A stretch of 30,070 nt of DNA from an uncultured Prevotella sp. (GCA_900762125.1 CAAFFL010000132.1:1-30070), one strand, 5' to 3'. Counted from the first letter of the stretch, positions 17,579-26,477 are shown. Numbers and translations: made by a program. The notes: generated from the letters alone by a model not told the origin.

Positions 17579-18772
17579 TTATAGATCGTCAAAGTTGATT
17601 GGTATTTCTACTGGAGTGACTTTCACCGTTTTGTTGCCCCATTTGCGGGCACGAGCCTCCGATGCTGCGGAGAGGCGGCAGTTGAGCTTCTGCTCCATCA
17701 TCAGCGCGGCGAGGGGTGCAGCAAGGTCGGCGCCGAAGCCACCATTCTCCACATAGACGCTCACGGCGATGACCGGGGTGTCCATTGGCGCGAAGCCGAT
17801 GAAGATGGAGTGGTCGTCACCAGTGTTCTCCGCCGTACCGGTCTTGCCGCAGAAGCGGTATTGCTTGTTGTGGATGGAGGCTGCCGTGCCGTTGACGGTG
17901 CAGGCGTGCATGCCCTCGATGACGAGGTCCATGGCCTCCGGCGTGGTCAGCGCCTGGTGACGGACGAGGTAGAGCGAGTCCAGTGGCCGCTCCGCCGTGC
18001 CTTGATGGATGTGTGGGGTGTAGAAGTATCCGCGGTTGGCAATCATCGCCGCGAGGTTGCAGAGCTGCAGTGGTGTGCACTTCACCTCGCCCTGTCCCAT
18101 GCCCACCCACATGATGGTGGTGCCGTTCCAGGCGCGGTGGGTGAGGTTCAGGTAGGCCGAGTCGGGTATGCAGCCACCCACTTCGCCTGGCATGTCGATG
18201 CCCAGCGGCCGTCCAAGGCCGAAGCTGTGCATATACTTCGCCCACCGGTTGATGGCCTTATATTTAGTAAGGTAGTGCTCACGGTTGTCGATCATCTCCT
18301 GGAATGCCTTGCAGAAATAGGAGTTGCACGACTGTCCGATGGCCTGCACCAGCGTCAATGGTGACTTATGCTCGTGGCAGCCGATGTGGATCTTGTTGAA
18401 GTAGAACCCCTTGTGGCAGGAATAGCTTGTCCCCGGCGTCAGCGTACCCTCACTGACCATCTCCAGCGTCTGTGCCGCCTTGAAGGTCGAGCCGGGGCTA
18501 TAGGCTGCTCCTATGGCTCGGAAGGTGCCGTCGGACACACGGTCATGGCTCGCCAGGGCAAGGATGCCACCCGTTGCAGGGTCTATGGCGACGATGCTGC
18601 CTTGCTTGTTCTGCAACAGACGCTCGGCAAGCTTCTGCAGACTGGGGTCGATGGTCAGTGGCCCGTCGGTGGGCAGCGCCTGCCCACGGCCGGTCATGGC
18701 CGTGAACATGAGCATCAGGCCAAGTGCGAGGCGTCGCAAAAGGCTGCGGTTGTTATCGATCAAACAAATCAT
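17579..18772 (-). CDS. Transpeptidase-only penicillin-binding protein
   Basis: A 397-residue penicillin-binding transpeptidase. All three active-site motifs are intact: STFK (Ser95-Lys98, nucleophile), SCN (148-150) and KTG (310-312). The N-terminus (about 11-30) is a hydrophobic segment, either signal peptide or membrane anchor. The protein begins its transpeptidase fold at about residue 40 (TIDPSLQKLAE, typical of class B PBPs), so it lacks the 150-250-residue pedestal domain of PBP2/PBP3. It may crosslink peptidoglycan or act as a specialised D,D-transpeptidase. A -7 box sits only 5 nt before the ATG, suggesting an almost leaderless mRNA. Divergent from the membrane-bound AraC regulator. 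Confidence 0.88.
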   Translation of the reverse strand: MICLIDNNRSLLRRLALGLMLMFTAMTGRGQALPTDGPLTIDPSLQKLAERLLQNKQGSIVAIDPATGGILALASHDRVSDGTFRAIGAAYSPGSTFKAAQTLEMVSEGTLTPGTSYSCHKGFYFNKIHIGCHEHKSPLTLVQAIGQSCNSYFCKAFQEMIDNREHYLTKYKAINRWAKYMHSFGLGRPLGIDMPGEVGGCIPDSAYLNLTHRAWNGTTIMWVGMGQGEVKCTPLQLCNLAAMIANRGYFYTPHIHQGTAERPLDSLYLVRHQALTTPEAMDLVIEGMHACTVNGTAASIHNKQYRFCGKTGTAENTGDDHSIFIGFAPMDTPVIAVSVYVENGGFGADLAAPLAALMMEQKLNCRLSAASEARARKWGNKTVKVTPVEIPINFDDL

Positions 18773-18777
18773 AGATG

Positions 18778-18785
18778 CAAAATTA
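18778..18785 (-). promoter_or_regulatory. -7 box immediately upstream of the PBP gene
   Basis: TAATTTTG on the - strand fits TAnnTTTG. Only CATCT separates it from the ATG at 18772, so transcription should start at or within a few nt of the start codon. Confidence 0.5.
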
Positions 18786-18828
18786 CAACAATTCTTGGAA
18801 ATTTAGGTCGAAAACCAACAAAAAGCCT

Positions 18829-18836
18829 TACCTTTG
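18829..18836 (+). promoter_or_regulatory. -7 box of the membrane-bound AraC-type regulator gene
   Basis: TACCTTTG followed by CATG fits the consensus. Transcription should start near 18840, which makes the TTG at 18834 unusable as a start codon and favours GTG 18864. It lies 44 bp from the divergent PBP -7 box. Confidence 0.5.
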
Positions 18837-18863
18837 CATGATATATATAGAATTCTCAGAGAA

Positions 18864-19940
18864 GTGGTTATTGCTTTAAAGCTCTCAGTGGTCTTTGCCA
18901 TGCTCGTCAGCCTGATTTGCTGCGTCCTCAATGCAGTGCTCGGCCGGCATGTCGACGATCCCAAGTTCAGGCGGCAACGACATGCCATTCAGACGACGAC
19001 CTATGCGCTGGTTGTCTATCAGGTGTTTGCCTTCCCGCGCTTCACCACCGACCATGTCCAGATCCTGAACACGCTGTCGATGGTCACCCTCTACTTCTAT
19101 CTGGAGACCGTGTGCTTCGCCCTTTTGAAGCGCTACGGCAACAAAGACTACCGCAAGCCCACGGTGCTGCTGTTCTATAACCACATGATCGTATTCCTCG
19201 TCGCTTTGTATCTATACGTCAACTTCGTCATGGGCTTCCGCGATGCGTTCTTCTCGTGGGCGGACTATTACGTGAGTTATCAGAAACATTACCTCACCTT
19301 CTTCACTCGTGGCGTGATCATCATCAGTCTGACCATTGCCTTGTTGCAGTTGATGGTGACTGTCAAGCGTGCAGAACGGCACTACGAGGCCGCACTACAA
19401 AGCGAGGAGATACCTCACGATGACCGACATGGTAGCCGTGCCCTGATCGCCAGTTGGAACATTCTCAGTCTGATCCTTATCGTGGGACAGTTTGTCAACC
19501 TCCACGCATACCAGATTGCGGTGTCGGTGGCCATCACTGCGGTGGACGTCTATGGTACTGTCTACCTCGTCAAGGCCATCCAGGCAGAAAGTAATGGCGT
19601 GCCTAGTGGTGAACTGTCCGAAACGCACCGAGCCCTGCGACAGTGGTTGCGCACAAAGCCATTCCCCCTGCAGAAGGGCCTGACCATGAACGACATCGTC
19701 AGCAGCACGGGCATCAGCCGTGAGGAACTGTCCCACTATGTCTACGACTTGCAAGGCCTCACCTTCACCGCTTGGGTAAGCGACCAACGGCTGGACTATT
19801 GCCAGCATTTGTTGCGCAGTCCCGATCTCTCCCTTAGCCAGATTGCCTACGAGAGTGGCTATGGTGAGCTTGCCGCAATGAGCAAGGCGTTCAAGAAGAA
19901 GTACGGCGTGTCGCCCAGCGCCTACCGCAAGAAGGGTTGA
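18864..19940 (+). CDS. Seven-TM membrane-bound AraC-family transcription regulator
   Basis: A 358-residue one-component regulator. Seven hydrophobic segments can be drawn: from VIALKLSVVFAMLV, TTYALVVYQVFAF, ILNTLSMVTLYFYLE, FYNHMIVFLVALYLYVNF, GVIIISLTIALLQLM, IASWNILSLILIVGQ and VAVAITAV-like residues near 19515-19575. Arg/Lys-rich loops after TM1 (KFRRQRH), TM3 (KRYGNKDYRK) and TM5 (VKRAERH) are cytoplasmic, putting the N-terminus outside and the C-terminus inside. The last 100 residues are an AraC-type double HTH (GLTMNDIVSSTGISREELSH; then LSLSQIAYESGYGELAAMS.AFKKKYGVSPSAYRKK). It probably senses an envelope signal and binds DNA while tethered. Start uncertain: ATG 18900 would cut TM1 to 15 residues, TTG 18834 lies in the promoter. 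No kinase or receiver domain is present. Confidence 0.82.
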   Translation: MVIALKLSVVFAMLVSLICCVLNAVLGRHVDDPKFRRQRHAIQTTTYALVVYQVFAFPRFTTDHVQILNTLSMVTLYFYLETVCFALLKRYGNKDYRKPTVLLFYNHMIVFLVALYLYVNFVMGFRDAFFSWADYYVSYQKHYLTFFTRGVIIISLTIALLQLMVTVKRAERHYEAALQSEEIPHDDRHGSRALIASWNILSLILIVGQFVNLHAYQIAVSVAITAVDVYGTVYLVKAIQAESNGVPSGELSETHRALRQWLRTKPFPLQKGLTMNDIVSSTGISREELSHYVYDLQGLTFTAWVSDQRLDYCQHLLRSPDLSLSQIAYESGYGELAAMSKAFKKKYGVSPSAYRKKG

Positions 19941-20010
19941 TGGATGATGGTCTAAGGCTGTTCGCTGTCAGATATGGCGGCTTATCAAGCCGCCACGGAC
20001 CAAAGAAGAA

Positions 20011-20046
20011 CGGAAAAGCCTCGCCATGAATGGCGAGGCTTTTCCG
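20011..20046. terminator. Perfect 17-bp hairpin, terminator of tRNA-Tyr and possibly of the regulator gene
   Basis: Bases 20011-20027 (CGGAAAAGCCTCGCCAT) are fully complementary to 20030-20046, with a 2-nt loop. It begins directly after the tRNA-Tyr 3' end and is followed on the - strand by TTCTTCTTTGG. It also lies 70 bp after the stop of the + strand regulator, so it may work in both directions. Confidence 0.8.
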
Positions 20047-20128
20047 TGGGTAGTGATGGATTCGAACCACCGAAGTCAGAGACAGCAGATTTACAGTCTG
20101 CCCCATTTGGCCACTCTGGAAACTACCC
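20047..20128 (-). tRNA. tRNA-Tyr (anticodon GUA)
   Basis: An 82-nt class II tRNA on the - strand. The acceptor stem GGGTAGT/ACTACCC is perfect, with discriminator A. The anticodon stem GCAGA/TCTGC encloses loop CTGTAAA with anticodon GTA at 20094-20092. A long variable arm follows, and the T-loop TTCGAAT is present. The terminal CCA is not encoded. Confidence 0.95.
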
Positions 20129-20146
20129 TTTTTGCTTTTGCGAGTG

Positions 20147-20154
20147 CAAAGGTA
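20147..20154 (-). promoter_or_regulatory. -7 box for tRNA-Tyr
   Basis: TACCTTTG on the - strand, about 19 nt upstream of the tRNA 5' end. The rest of the gap to the SusD gene at 20241 holds nothing else I recognise. Confidence 0.5.
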
Positions 20155-20240
20155 ACATCTTTAGCCGACAATGTGCCACGGGGCGGGTATTATTTAAGGT
20201 TTTTAAACATTCTTATTTACTTCCGCTGTCCTCACAATTT

Positions 20241-21854
20241 CTATTTGTATCCGCTGTTCTGCTTCAGGGAGGTGTTCAGGTCCAGTGCCCGCTGGGGTAT
20301 GGGGAAGACGATGGTGTGGCGGTCGGCTTCCTCGGCAGGTGCCGTGCGGAGGTCGTAGCTCACGTGGTAGCGGTCGAAGCGGATCATGTCCTGTCGGCGC
20401 CAGCCCTCCCAGCAGAGCTCGAGGAGCCGTTCCTGAAGGATGTTGTTGAGGGTGGCCGTGCGTGCCGGCATGCCGGCCCTACGGCGTACGAGGTTCAGCT
20501 CCTTGTCACCATTGCCGCCGTTGCGCACCTCCGCCTCGGCCTTCATCAGCAGCACGTCGGCGTAGCGGAAGAGGACGATGTCGTTGTCCACGTCGTTGCC
20601 ATCGTTGTAGGCGGTGAAGTCGGTCTCGTATTTGTTCATACGGGCGCCTGCAGTAAGGATGTACGGGCTATAGGTGAGGTTCACCTCCACGGCCAGTGGA
20701 TAGTAGATGAGTGGTGTGCCATCCTCCTGTGGCACGACGTTGCCGTTGATCTTCAAGGTGTCGGAATAGAAGTTTTTTGCCCAGCGGGTGTCCACCGAGT
20801 CAGTGCCGTAGCCATAGATGTGGCAGGCATAGATGGTGGCACAGGTGCCGTTCTCCGATGCCGACGAGAGGTAGCCGCCATGAGCATAGTGGCGCGAGCG
20901 GAAGAGGTACTTGAACTGTCGTGTGTCGTTGGTCTTGTCCATGGGTATGGTCCAGATGTTCTCCGGCGAGCTCTCGTTGAGGATGGCGAAGTTGGCTGAA
21001 TAGTCCGTGGCGAGCGTGTAGCCCTCGGTGGAGATCTTGTCACAGTAGGTGATGCAGGCGTCCCAGGCGTTCATCATCGTGCCGCCGACGCTGAGGACGA
21101 TGTCCTTCCCGCTGGGTCGGGTGCCGTCCGTCCAGTTGTCGTCGGTGTAGACCTCCGCGTTCAGCGCGAGCTTTGCCAGGACGAAGTAAGCCACGGGACG
21201 CGTCACACGGCCATAGTACTCGTTCTTTTGATTGCTGTTGGCGTCAGGCAGCAGTGGAGCGCACTCCTGCAACTCGTCCCAGATGAAGGCGAACATCTTC
21301 GACCGTGAATATTGCTGGGCCGGCGTGCCCTTTGCCGTCTCCGCCGCCATTGGGACATTGCCCCAGAGGTCCATGATGTAATAGTAGTAGATGGCTCGCA
21401 GCGCCCGCACCTCCGCGCAGTAGGCCTGATACTGTTCGGTGGTGAGGAGCATGCCGTGGCTGCTGAGCGCCTCCAGCGACTCGTTGCAGAGGACGACGAC
21501 CTTGTAGAGGTACTTCCACGTGTTATAGAGCGACTCGTTGCTGGCGTCCCAGTTGTGAGTGTAGAGGTTCTGCCAGTAGCCGCCGTCGTACCAGTCGCCA
21601 CCACGGATGGGGATGATAGCCTCGTCGGTGGTGATCTCGTTGTAGTCGTAGACGCCGCGGTAGGTGCCCTGCAGTCCTTCGCTCTCCTCGTCACCACCGA
21701 TGTAGTTGTAGAGCGATGCGACGGCGTTGATGTAGAGGCTCGACGCTGAGCTATAGGCCTGGTCCTCGGAGAGGCGGTCCTTTGCAGTCTCGTCGAGGCA
21801 GGAGGTGAGGACGAGGGCAGAGCTTAGGATGATGAATATGGTTGACTTCTTCAT
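20241..21854 (-). CDS. SusD/RagB-family lipoprotein (second pair)
   Basis: A 537-residue SusD-like lipoprotein with lipobox VLTSC (Cys19). It has the N-terminal helical region (LRAIYYYYIMDLWGNVPMA, about 152-170) and the C-terminal RagB/SusD part (DIVLFRYADVLLMKAEAEVRN, then LNLVRRRAGMP). The end (HTIVFPIPQRALDLNTSLKQNSGY) is the standard family tail. Partner of the SusC gene 68 bp upstream on the same strand. No glycosidase, regulator or surface lipoprotein follows before tRNA-Tyr, so this is a minimal pair and the substrate is unknown. Confidence 0.93.
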   Translation of the reverse strand: MKKSTIFIILSSALVLTSCLDETAKDRLSEDQAYSSASSLYINAVASLYNYIGGDEESEGLQGTYRGVYDYNEITTDEAIIPIRGGDWYDGGYWQNLYTHNWDASNESLYNTWKYLYKVVVLCNESLEALSSHGMLLTTEQYQAYCAEVRALRAIYYYYIMDLWGNVPMAAETAKGTPAQQYSRSKMFAFIWDELQECAPLLPDANSNQKNEYYGRVTRPVAYFVLAKLALNAEVYTDDNWTDGTRPSGKDIVLSVGGTMMNAWDACITYCDKISTEGYTLATDYSANFAILNESSPENIWTIPMDKTNDTRQFKYLFRSRHYAHGGYLSSASENGTCATIYACHIYGYGTDSVDTRWAKNFYSDTLKINGNVVPQEDGTPLIYYPLAVEVNLTYSPYILTAGARMNKYETDFTAYNDGNDVDNDIVLFRYADVLLMKAEAEVRNGGNGDKELNLVRRRAGMPARTATLNNILQERLLELCWEGWRRQDMIRFDRYHVSYDLRTAPAEEADRHTIVFPIPQRALDLNTSLKQNSGYK

Positions 21855-21879
21855 TGTTGCTTTTGTTTATTGTAACGGT

Positions 21880-21929
21880 GATGGCTAGCGCCGCATCAGA
21901 ACATGAGATGGCTAGCACCGCATCAGAAC
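21880..21929. repeat. 27-nt tandem duplication in the SusC-SusD spacer
   Basis: A 23-nt core starting GATGGCTAGC and ending CCGCATCAGAAC occurs at 21880-21902 and again at 21907-21929 with one substitution, period 27 nt. The second copy includes the SusC stop codon; the first lies in the SusD leader and contains ATG-TTC-TGA on the - strand. The bases 21874-21891 are identical to one arm of the terminator at 16351-16368. Confidence 0.75.
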
Positions 21930-24640
21930 TGAAGGTTCACTCCCAGCGAGAAAGTGCGGTAGAGGGGATAGCAGCGCTTGTCGTCGATGCCGAGGGTGCT
22001 GTTGACGACGTAGCTGTTCACCATCGGCGTGAGGCCGCTGTAGCCGGTGATCGTCGCGAGGTTGTTCACGCTGAGCGACAGGCGCAGGGCGCTGATGACC
22101 TTCTGGCTCTTGAGCGGCACGTTCCATCCGAGGGTGACATAGTCGATGTTGAGATAGTCGCCTTTCTCCAGCCAGTAGTCGGTGACGTTCTGGTCGACGA
22201 TGTCCTTGGCTGGTGCGTCAGCGAGGACGTTGTAGATGGGGAAGGAGGACATGTTGGTGTAGCTGAGGTATGTGCCGTTGTAGATCTTATGTCCGAAGGC
22301 ACCGTTCATCTGCACGGTGATGTCGTAGTTGAGGTAGCGGAAGCTGATGTTCGATCCGAGCGTCATCTTCGGCGTAGCCTGTCCGGCGATGTAGCGGTCC
22401 TCGCTGTTTGTGCTGAGGTCGATGACGCCGTCGTTGTTCAGGTCGGCGATGTCGTATTTCTTGTGTCCGTTGCCATTGTCGATGATGCCCTTGCAGTGAG
22501 GCAGATAGAACACGCCGAGCGACTGTCCGACGATCTGATAGAGAATGTCCGCATCGCCACCATGCATGCCGGCGCCGTAGAGCCGTCCGATGGCGGTGAT
22601 GTCCGATGCCGACATGTGGTGACCGTTGTAGTTGCCACTGAGGGAGATCAGTTTGTTTTTCTGCCACGACATGTTGACGTTGACGTTCAGCTCCATGTCA
22701 CGCTTGCTGATTGGCGTGAAGCCCAGTCCAATCTCGAAGCCGCTGTTGGACATTTCACCAATGTTTGCCAGGAGCTTGTCGAAGGCATAGTTAGGCACCG
22801 GCATGTCGTATTCGTAGAGCATGTCCGTCGTCTTGCTGTAGTAGTATTCCGCGGTGAGGAGCAGGCGGTTCTGGAACAGCCCGATGTCGGCACCGATGTT
22901 GAATGTTGAGCGCTTCTCCCATTTCACGTCGGGGTTGCTGTTCTTCTTCCGGCCCATGGTGATGGTCGGCGTACCGTTGACATAGACCAGTCCTGTGGGC
23001 TCATAGCTGTTCATCGTGATATAGCTCGTGATGGCGCCGAGGTTACCTGTCAAGCCGTAGCCCATGCGGAACTTCATCATCGAGATGGGCTCCACATCAC
23101 GGAGAAATGCCTCCTTCTTTGCGTCCCACGACAGTGATATCGACGGGAACCATCCCCAGCGGTTGTCACTGCTGAGCATCGACGAGCCGTCGGCACGCAC
23201 CGAGGCGTCGACGGTGTAGCGGTCCATGAGGGTATAGGATGTCGTGGCCATGAACGACGTCAGCGACGGGTCCTGATAGCTGCTGCCGGTGTAACCTGTT
23301 GGCACCATCGACGCAGCCCCGAGATTGTAATAGTAAAGCTGTGGACTGGTGAAGCCCTTCACCTGTGTCCAGAAGGCGTTGACCTTGTTGCGCTGGTACT
23401 CAGTGCCCACGGTGACGTTCAGCCGATGGATGTCCCACTGGTGGTGCCAGTTGGCATCGAGGTGAGAGAGCATCTCCTCGGTCTTCGTCTCGCCACGGTA
23501 GGCCAGTCCTTGTGCCCACACCCATGTCGGCGTGCTCTTCGCGTTCTCAGCAGAGGTATAGGCATAGCCGCCGATGGCCGTCACTGTCAGGTCCTTCACG
23601 GGTGTCCACGTGAGCTGCAGGTGGGTGTTGAAGGTGAGGTCCTTCGTGTCGCTGCGCTCATGGAGGAGTGCTGCGGGTGGAGTGATCTGTGTGGCACTGC
23701 TGTTGCGCTGCCAGCCACCGTTCACCATGTTGTAGGGTAGGGTGGGGTTCATCGCCGCAGCGGAGTAAGCGAGGAGCTGCGTGTCGAAGATGCCATTGTC
23801 CTTTGCCGACGAGCCAAAGATGCCGAAGTCGATCTGCAACTGATCATCGAAGGCAAGCTGCGAGATGTCGAGCTTGGCCGCGAAGTTGTTACGGTTCTTC
23901 TGCCGTACGATGGTCTGGTGGTCCTGAAGGGCCAGCGATCCACGGTAGTTGGCCTTCTCCGTGCCACCGCTGAAGGCGATGTGGTGGTTCTGCACCTGTC
24001 CTGTGCGCGTCATCTCCCGCTGGAAGTCGGTGTCGTAGCCGTCATCGCGATGGGTGAGGCCCCACTGCCGTGCCGCAGCAGTGTAGCCCGCTGCGTCGAG
24101 CATGTCGAGGTATTTATAGCGCACCTCTGCTGCCATGTTCGCGTCGTAGGAGATGTTGAACTTTCCGCCCTTGCCACGCTTCGTCTTCACATCGATGACG
24201 CCGGAGGCACCACGTGAGCCAAACTGTGCCGTCTCGGAGGCATTCTTCATGATGGCGACGCTCTCGATGTCGGCGGGGTAGACGGTCGACAGCGTGGCGA
24301 GGTCACTGTAGACGCCGTCGATGATCACCAGCGGGTCGTTGCCACCGGTGAGCGACGTCGTACCACGCACACGGACGCTGTTGAGCATCGCCACACGGTC
24401 CGAGCCGCTGGAGCCGACGTTCACGCCGCCGACCTTGCCGGAGATGGCCTCAAGGGCGTTCTGCACCAAGCCTTTGTTCATCTGCTGCTCGCCGAGCTGT
24501 GCTGCCGAGCCACCGAGGATGGCCTGGGGATTTATCTTCGGGATGGAGTCTGCGGGGATGGCGGTCTGCGCATGAGTCACACGGGGTGCTGCGGCCAAGG
24601 CGAGGGCCGTATACATAATAAGGTGTAACCGTTGTGCCAT
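21923..24640 (-). CDS. SusC-family TonB-dependent receptor lacking the N-terminal regulatory domain
   Basis: A 905-residue SusC-like receptor. After the signal peptide (1-24, THAQ) the sequence goes within about 40 residues into the plug domain (ALEAISGKVGGVNV, VRVRGTTSLTGGNDPLVIID, then ESVAIMKNASETAQFGSRGASGVIDV). The carboxypeptidase-like regulatory domain seen in the other SusC of this window is absent, which explains the shorter length. The barrel ends in Phe (LGVNLQF). It pairs with the SusD gene downstream and should import an oligosaccharide or glycopeptide. It is not obviously damaged: no internal stop or missing barrel segment. Confidence 0.92.
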   Translation of the reverse strand: MAQRLHLIMYTALALAAAPRVTHAQTAIPADSIPKINPQAILGGSAAQLGEQQMNKGLVQNALEAISGKVGGVNVGSSGSDRVAMLNSVRVRGTTSLTGGNDPLVIIDGVYSDLATLSTVYPADIESVAIMKNASETAQFGSRGASGVIDVKTKRGKGGKFNISYDANMAAEVRYKYLDMLDAAGYTAAARQWGLTHRDDGYDTDFQREMTRTGQVQNHHIAFSGGTEKANYRGSLALQDHQTIVRQKNRNNFAAKLDISQLAFDDQLQIDFGIFGSSAKDNGIFDTQLLAYSAAAMNPTLPYNMVNGGWQRNSSATQITPPAALLHERSDTKDLTFNTHLQLTWTPVKDLTVTAIGGYAYTSAENAKSTPTWVWAQGLAYRGETKTEEMLSHLDANWHHQWDIHRLNVTVGTEYQRNKVNAFWTQVKGFTSPQLYYYNLGAASMVPTGYTGSSYQDPSLTSFMATTSYTLMDRYTVDASVRADGSSMLSSDNRWGWFPSISLSWDAKKEAFLRDVEPISMMKFRMGYGLTGNLGAITSYITMNSYEPTGLVYVNGTPTITMGRKKNSNPDVKWEKRSTFNIGADIGLFQNRLLLTAEYYYSKTTDMLYEYDMPVPNYAFDKLLANIGEMSNSGFEIGLGFTPISKRDMELNVNVNMSWQKNKLISLSGNYNGHHMSASDITAIGRLYGAGMHGGDADILYQIVGQSLGVFYLPHCKGIIDNGNGHKKYDIADLNNDGVIDLSTNSEDRYIAGQATPKMTLGSNISFRYLNYDITVQMNGAFGHKIYNGTYLSYTNMSSFPIYNVLADAPAKDIVDQNVTDYWLEKGDYLNIDYVTLGWNVPLKSQKVISALRLSLSVNNLATITGYSGLTPMVNSYVVNSTLGIDDKRCYPLYRTFSLGVNLQF

Positions 24641-24699
24641 AGTTGTTAGGTTTTTGTGAATAATAGGCCGTGACGACGAGAGGCCACGTTTTTATTTGG

Positions 24700-24707
24700 C
24701 AAATATA
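24700..24707 (-). promoter_or_regulatory. -7 box for the second SusC/SusD pair
   Basis: TATATTTG on the - strand, with TTG 21 nt upstream, about 60 nt before the SusC ATG at 24640. Both elements fit the Bacteroidetes consensus loosely. Confidence 0.5.
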
Positions 24708-24761
24708 GCACTTTTTTTGCTTTCGATGCAACTCCTTAACAGTCTTTTTATCTTGAAATCA

Positions 24762-24791
24762 TTGATTTTTCGAAATAAAGACCTACTTTTG
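24762..24791 (+). promoter_or_regulatory. Promoter of the formate-tetrahydrofolate ligase gene
   Basis: TTG (24762-24764), 19 nt, TACTTTTG (24784-24791): near-consensus -33 and -7 elements. The ATG at 24810 follows after an 18-nt gap. This excludes the longer reading frame that begins at 24696. Confidence 0.6.
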
Positions 24792-24809
24792 CAAAAAGAA
24801 CGATTGATT

Positions 24810-26477
24810 ATGAAGACAGATTACGAAATAGCACAAGAGGCTCACAAGGAACCCATCACAGAGATTGCACACCGCTGCGGCATCCCCGTGGATCAGTTGG
24901 AGCCCTATGGAAAGTACATCGCGAAGGTGCCCTACACCCTCATTGACGAGGAGCGCGTGCGCCGGTCGCACCTCATCCTTGTCACCGCGATGACGCCAAC
25001 GAAGGCTGGTGCCGGAAAGACGACGGTCAGCGTGGGCCTCTCCCTGGGCATGCAGCGCATTGGCAAGAATGCCGTCCTCGCCCTCCGCGAGCCATCGCTG
25101 GGCCCGTGTTTCGGCATGAAGGGTGGCGCTGCCGGCGGTGGCTATGCACAGGTGCTGCCGATGGACAAGATCAACCTCCACTTTACGGGCGACTTCCATG
25201 CCATCACTGCAGCCAACAACACCATTGCCGCGCTACTCGACAACTACATCTATCAGCACCGCCGCGAGGGCTTCGGCATGCGGGAGGTGCTGTGGAAGCG
25301 CGTCATGGACGTCAACGACCGTAACCTGCGGCACATCGTCACCGGTCTGGGCAACGCCACCGACGGCATCCCCGCACAGACGGGCTTCGACATCACGGCA
25401 GCCTCGGAGATCATGGCCATCCTCTGCCTCGCCACCGACGAGGACGACCTGCAGCGACGCATCAACAACATCCTGCTGGGCATCACCCTCGACGGCAAGC
25501 CGTTCACCGTCGCTGACCTCGGCGCCGGAGGCTCCATCTGTGCACTGCTCCACGACGCCATCAATCCGAACCTCGTGCAGACGACGGAGAATACGCCGGC
25601 CTTCATCCATGGCGGACCGTTTGCCAACATTGCTCACGGCTGCAACAGCATCATCGCCACAAAGATGGCCTTGACCTTCGGCGACTACTGCATCACTGAG
25701 GCTGGCTTTGGGGCGGACCTTGGCGCGGAGAAGTTCCTTGACATCAAGTGCAAGAAGAGCGGACTTTCGCCAGACCTCACGGTCATCGTCGTCTCCGCGC
25801 AGGCGCTGAAAATGCACGGGGGCATCGACATCAAGGACATCAAGGTGCCGAACGTCGACGGCGTCAAGGCGGGGTTCCCCAATATGGACCGCCACATCAC
25901 CAACATGCGGAAGTTCGGACAGGAGGTCGTTGTGTGCTACAACTACTTTGGTACCGACAGCGACGAGGAGGTGGAGGCTGTGCGCCAGCACTGCAAGGAC
26001 CTCGGCGTGGGCTTCGCGCCAATCTATAGCTTCACGGAGGGCGGCAAGGGCGCTGAGGAGCTCGCACGCCTCGTCGTGGAGACCATCGACCGCTGTCCGT
26101 CGCATCCGTTGCACCGGATGTACTCCAGCCACGACACCATCGAGAAGAAGATTGAGAAGGTCTGCCGTGAGATCTACGGTGCAAAGGCGGTGCGCTATAT
26201 GCCTGCCGCACGGACGAAGCTCGAGCAGTTTCAGGCCATGGGCTACAGCTCATTCCCCGTGTGCATTGCCAAGACACAGTATTCGCTCAGTGACGACCCG
26301 ACGAACCTCTCGGCGCTGCGCGACTTCGACATCACCATCCGCGACCTCGTCGTCAACGCTGGGGCGGAGATGATTGTTGCCATCGCCGGCAACATCATGC
26401 GCATGCCGGGACTGCCCCTCCACCCGCAGGCGGAGAAGATCTATGTCAAGGACGGAATGATTGAGGGATTGGAGTGA
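24810..26477 (+). CDS. fhs: Formate-tetrahydrofolate ligase
   Basis: A 555-residue cytoplasmic enzyme making 10-formyl-tetrahydrofolate from formate, ATP and tetrahydrofolate for one-carbon metabolism. The P-loop is TPTKAGAGKTTVSVGL (about 64-79; usual form PTPAGEGKTT). Other family landmarks are REPSLGPCFGMKGGAAGGGYAQV (about 90-112), the formate/folate region LHFTGDFHAITAANN, and EAGFGADLGAEKFLDIKC. Length fits the family. The start at ATG 24810 (MKTDYEIAQ) is preferred because the 38 codons further upstream cover the promoter and do not look like this family. Confidence 0.95.
   Translation: MKTDYEIAQEAHKEPITEIAHRCGIPVDQLEPYGKYIAKVPYTLIDEERVRRSHLILVTAMTPTKAGAGKTTVSVGLSLGMQRIGKNAVLALREPSLGPCFGMKGGAAGGGYAQVLPMDKINLHFTGDFHAITAANNTIAALLDNYIYQHRREGFGMREVLWKRVMDVNDRNLRHIVTGLGNATDGIPAQTGFDITAASEIMAILCLATDEDDLQRRINNILLGITLDGKPFTVADLGAGGSICALLHDAINPNLVQTTENTPAFIHGGPFANIAHGCNSIIATKMALTFGDYCITEAGFGADLGAEKFLDIKCKKSGLSPDLTVIVVSAQALKMHGGIDIKDIKVPNVDGVKAGFPNMDRHITNMRKFGQEVVVCYNYFGTDSDEEVEAVRQHCKDLGVGFAPIYSFTEGGKGAEELARLVVETIDRCPSHPLHRMYSSHDTIEKKIEKVCREIYGAKAVRYMPAARTKLEQFQAMGYSSFPVCIAKTQYSLSDDPTNLSALRDFDITIRDLVVNAGAEMIVAIAGNIMRMPGLPLHPQAEKIYVKDGMIEGLE

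Noticed and set aside
24696..24809. N-terminal extension of formate-tetrahydrofolate ligase
   Set aside because: It covers the TTG-N19-TACTTTTG promoter, and the ATG at 24810 gives the normal family length.
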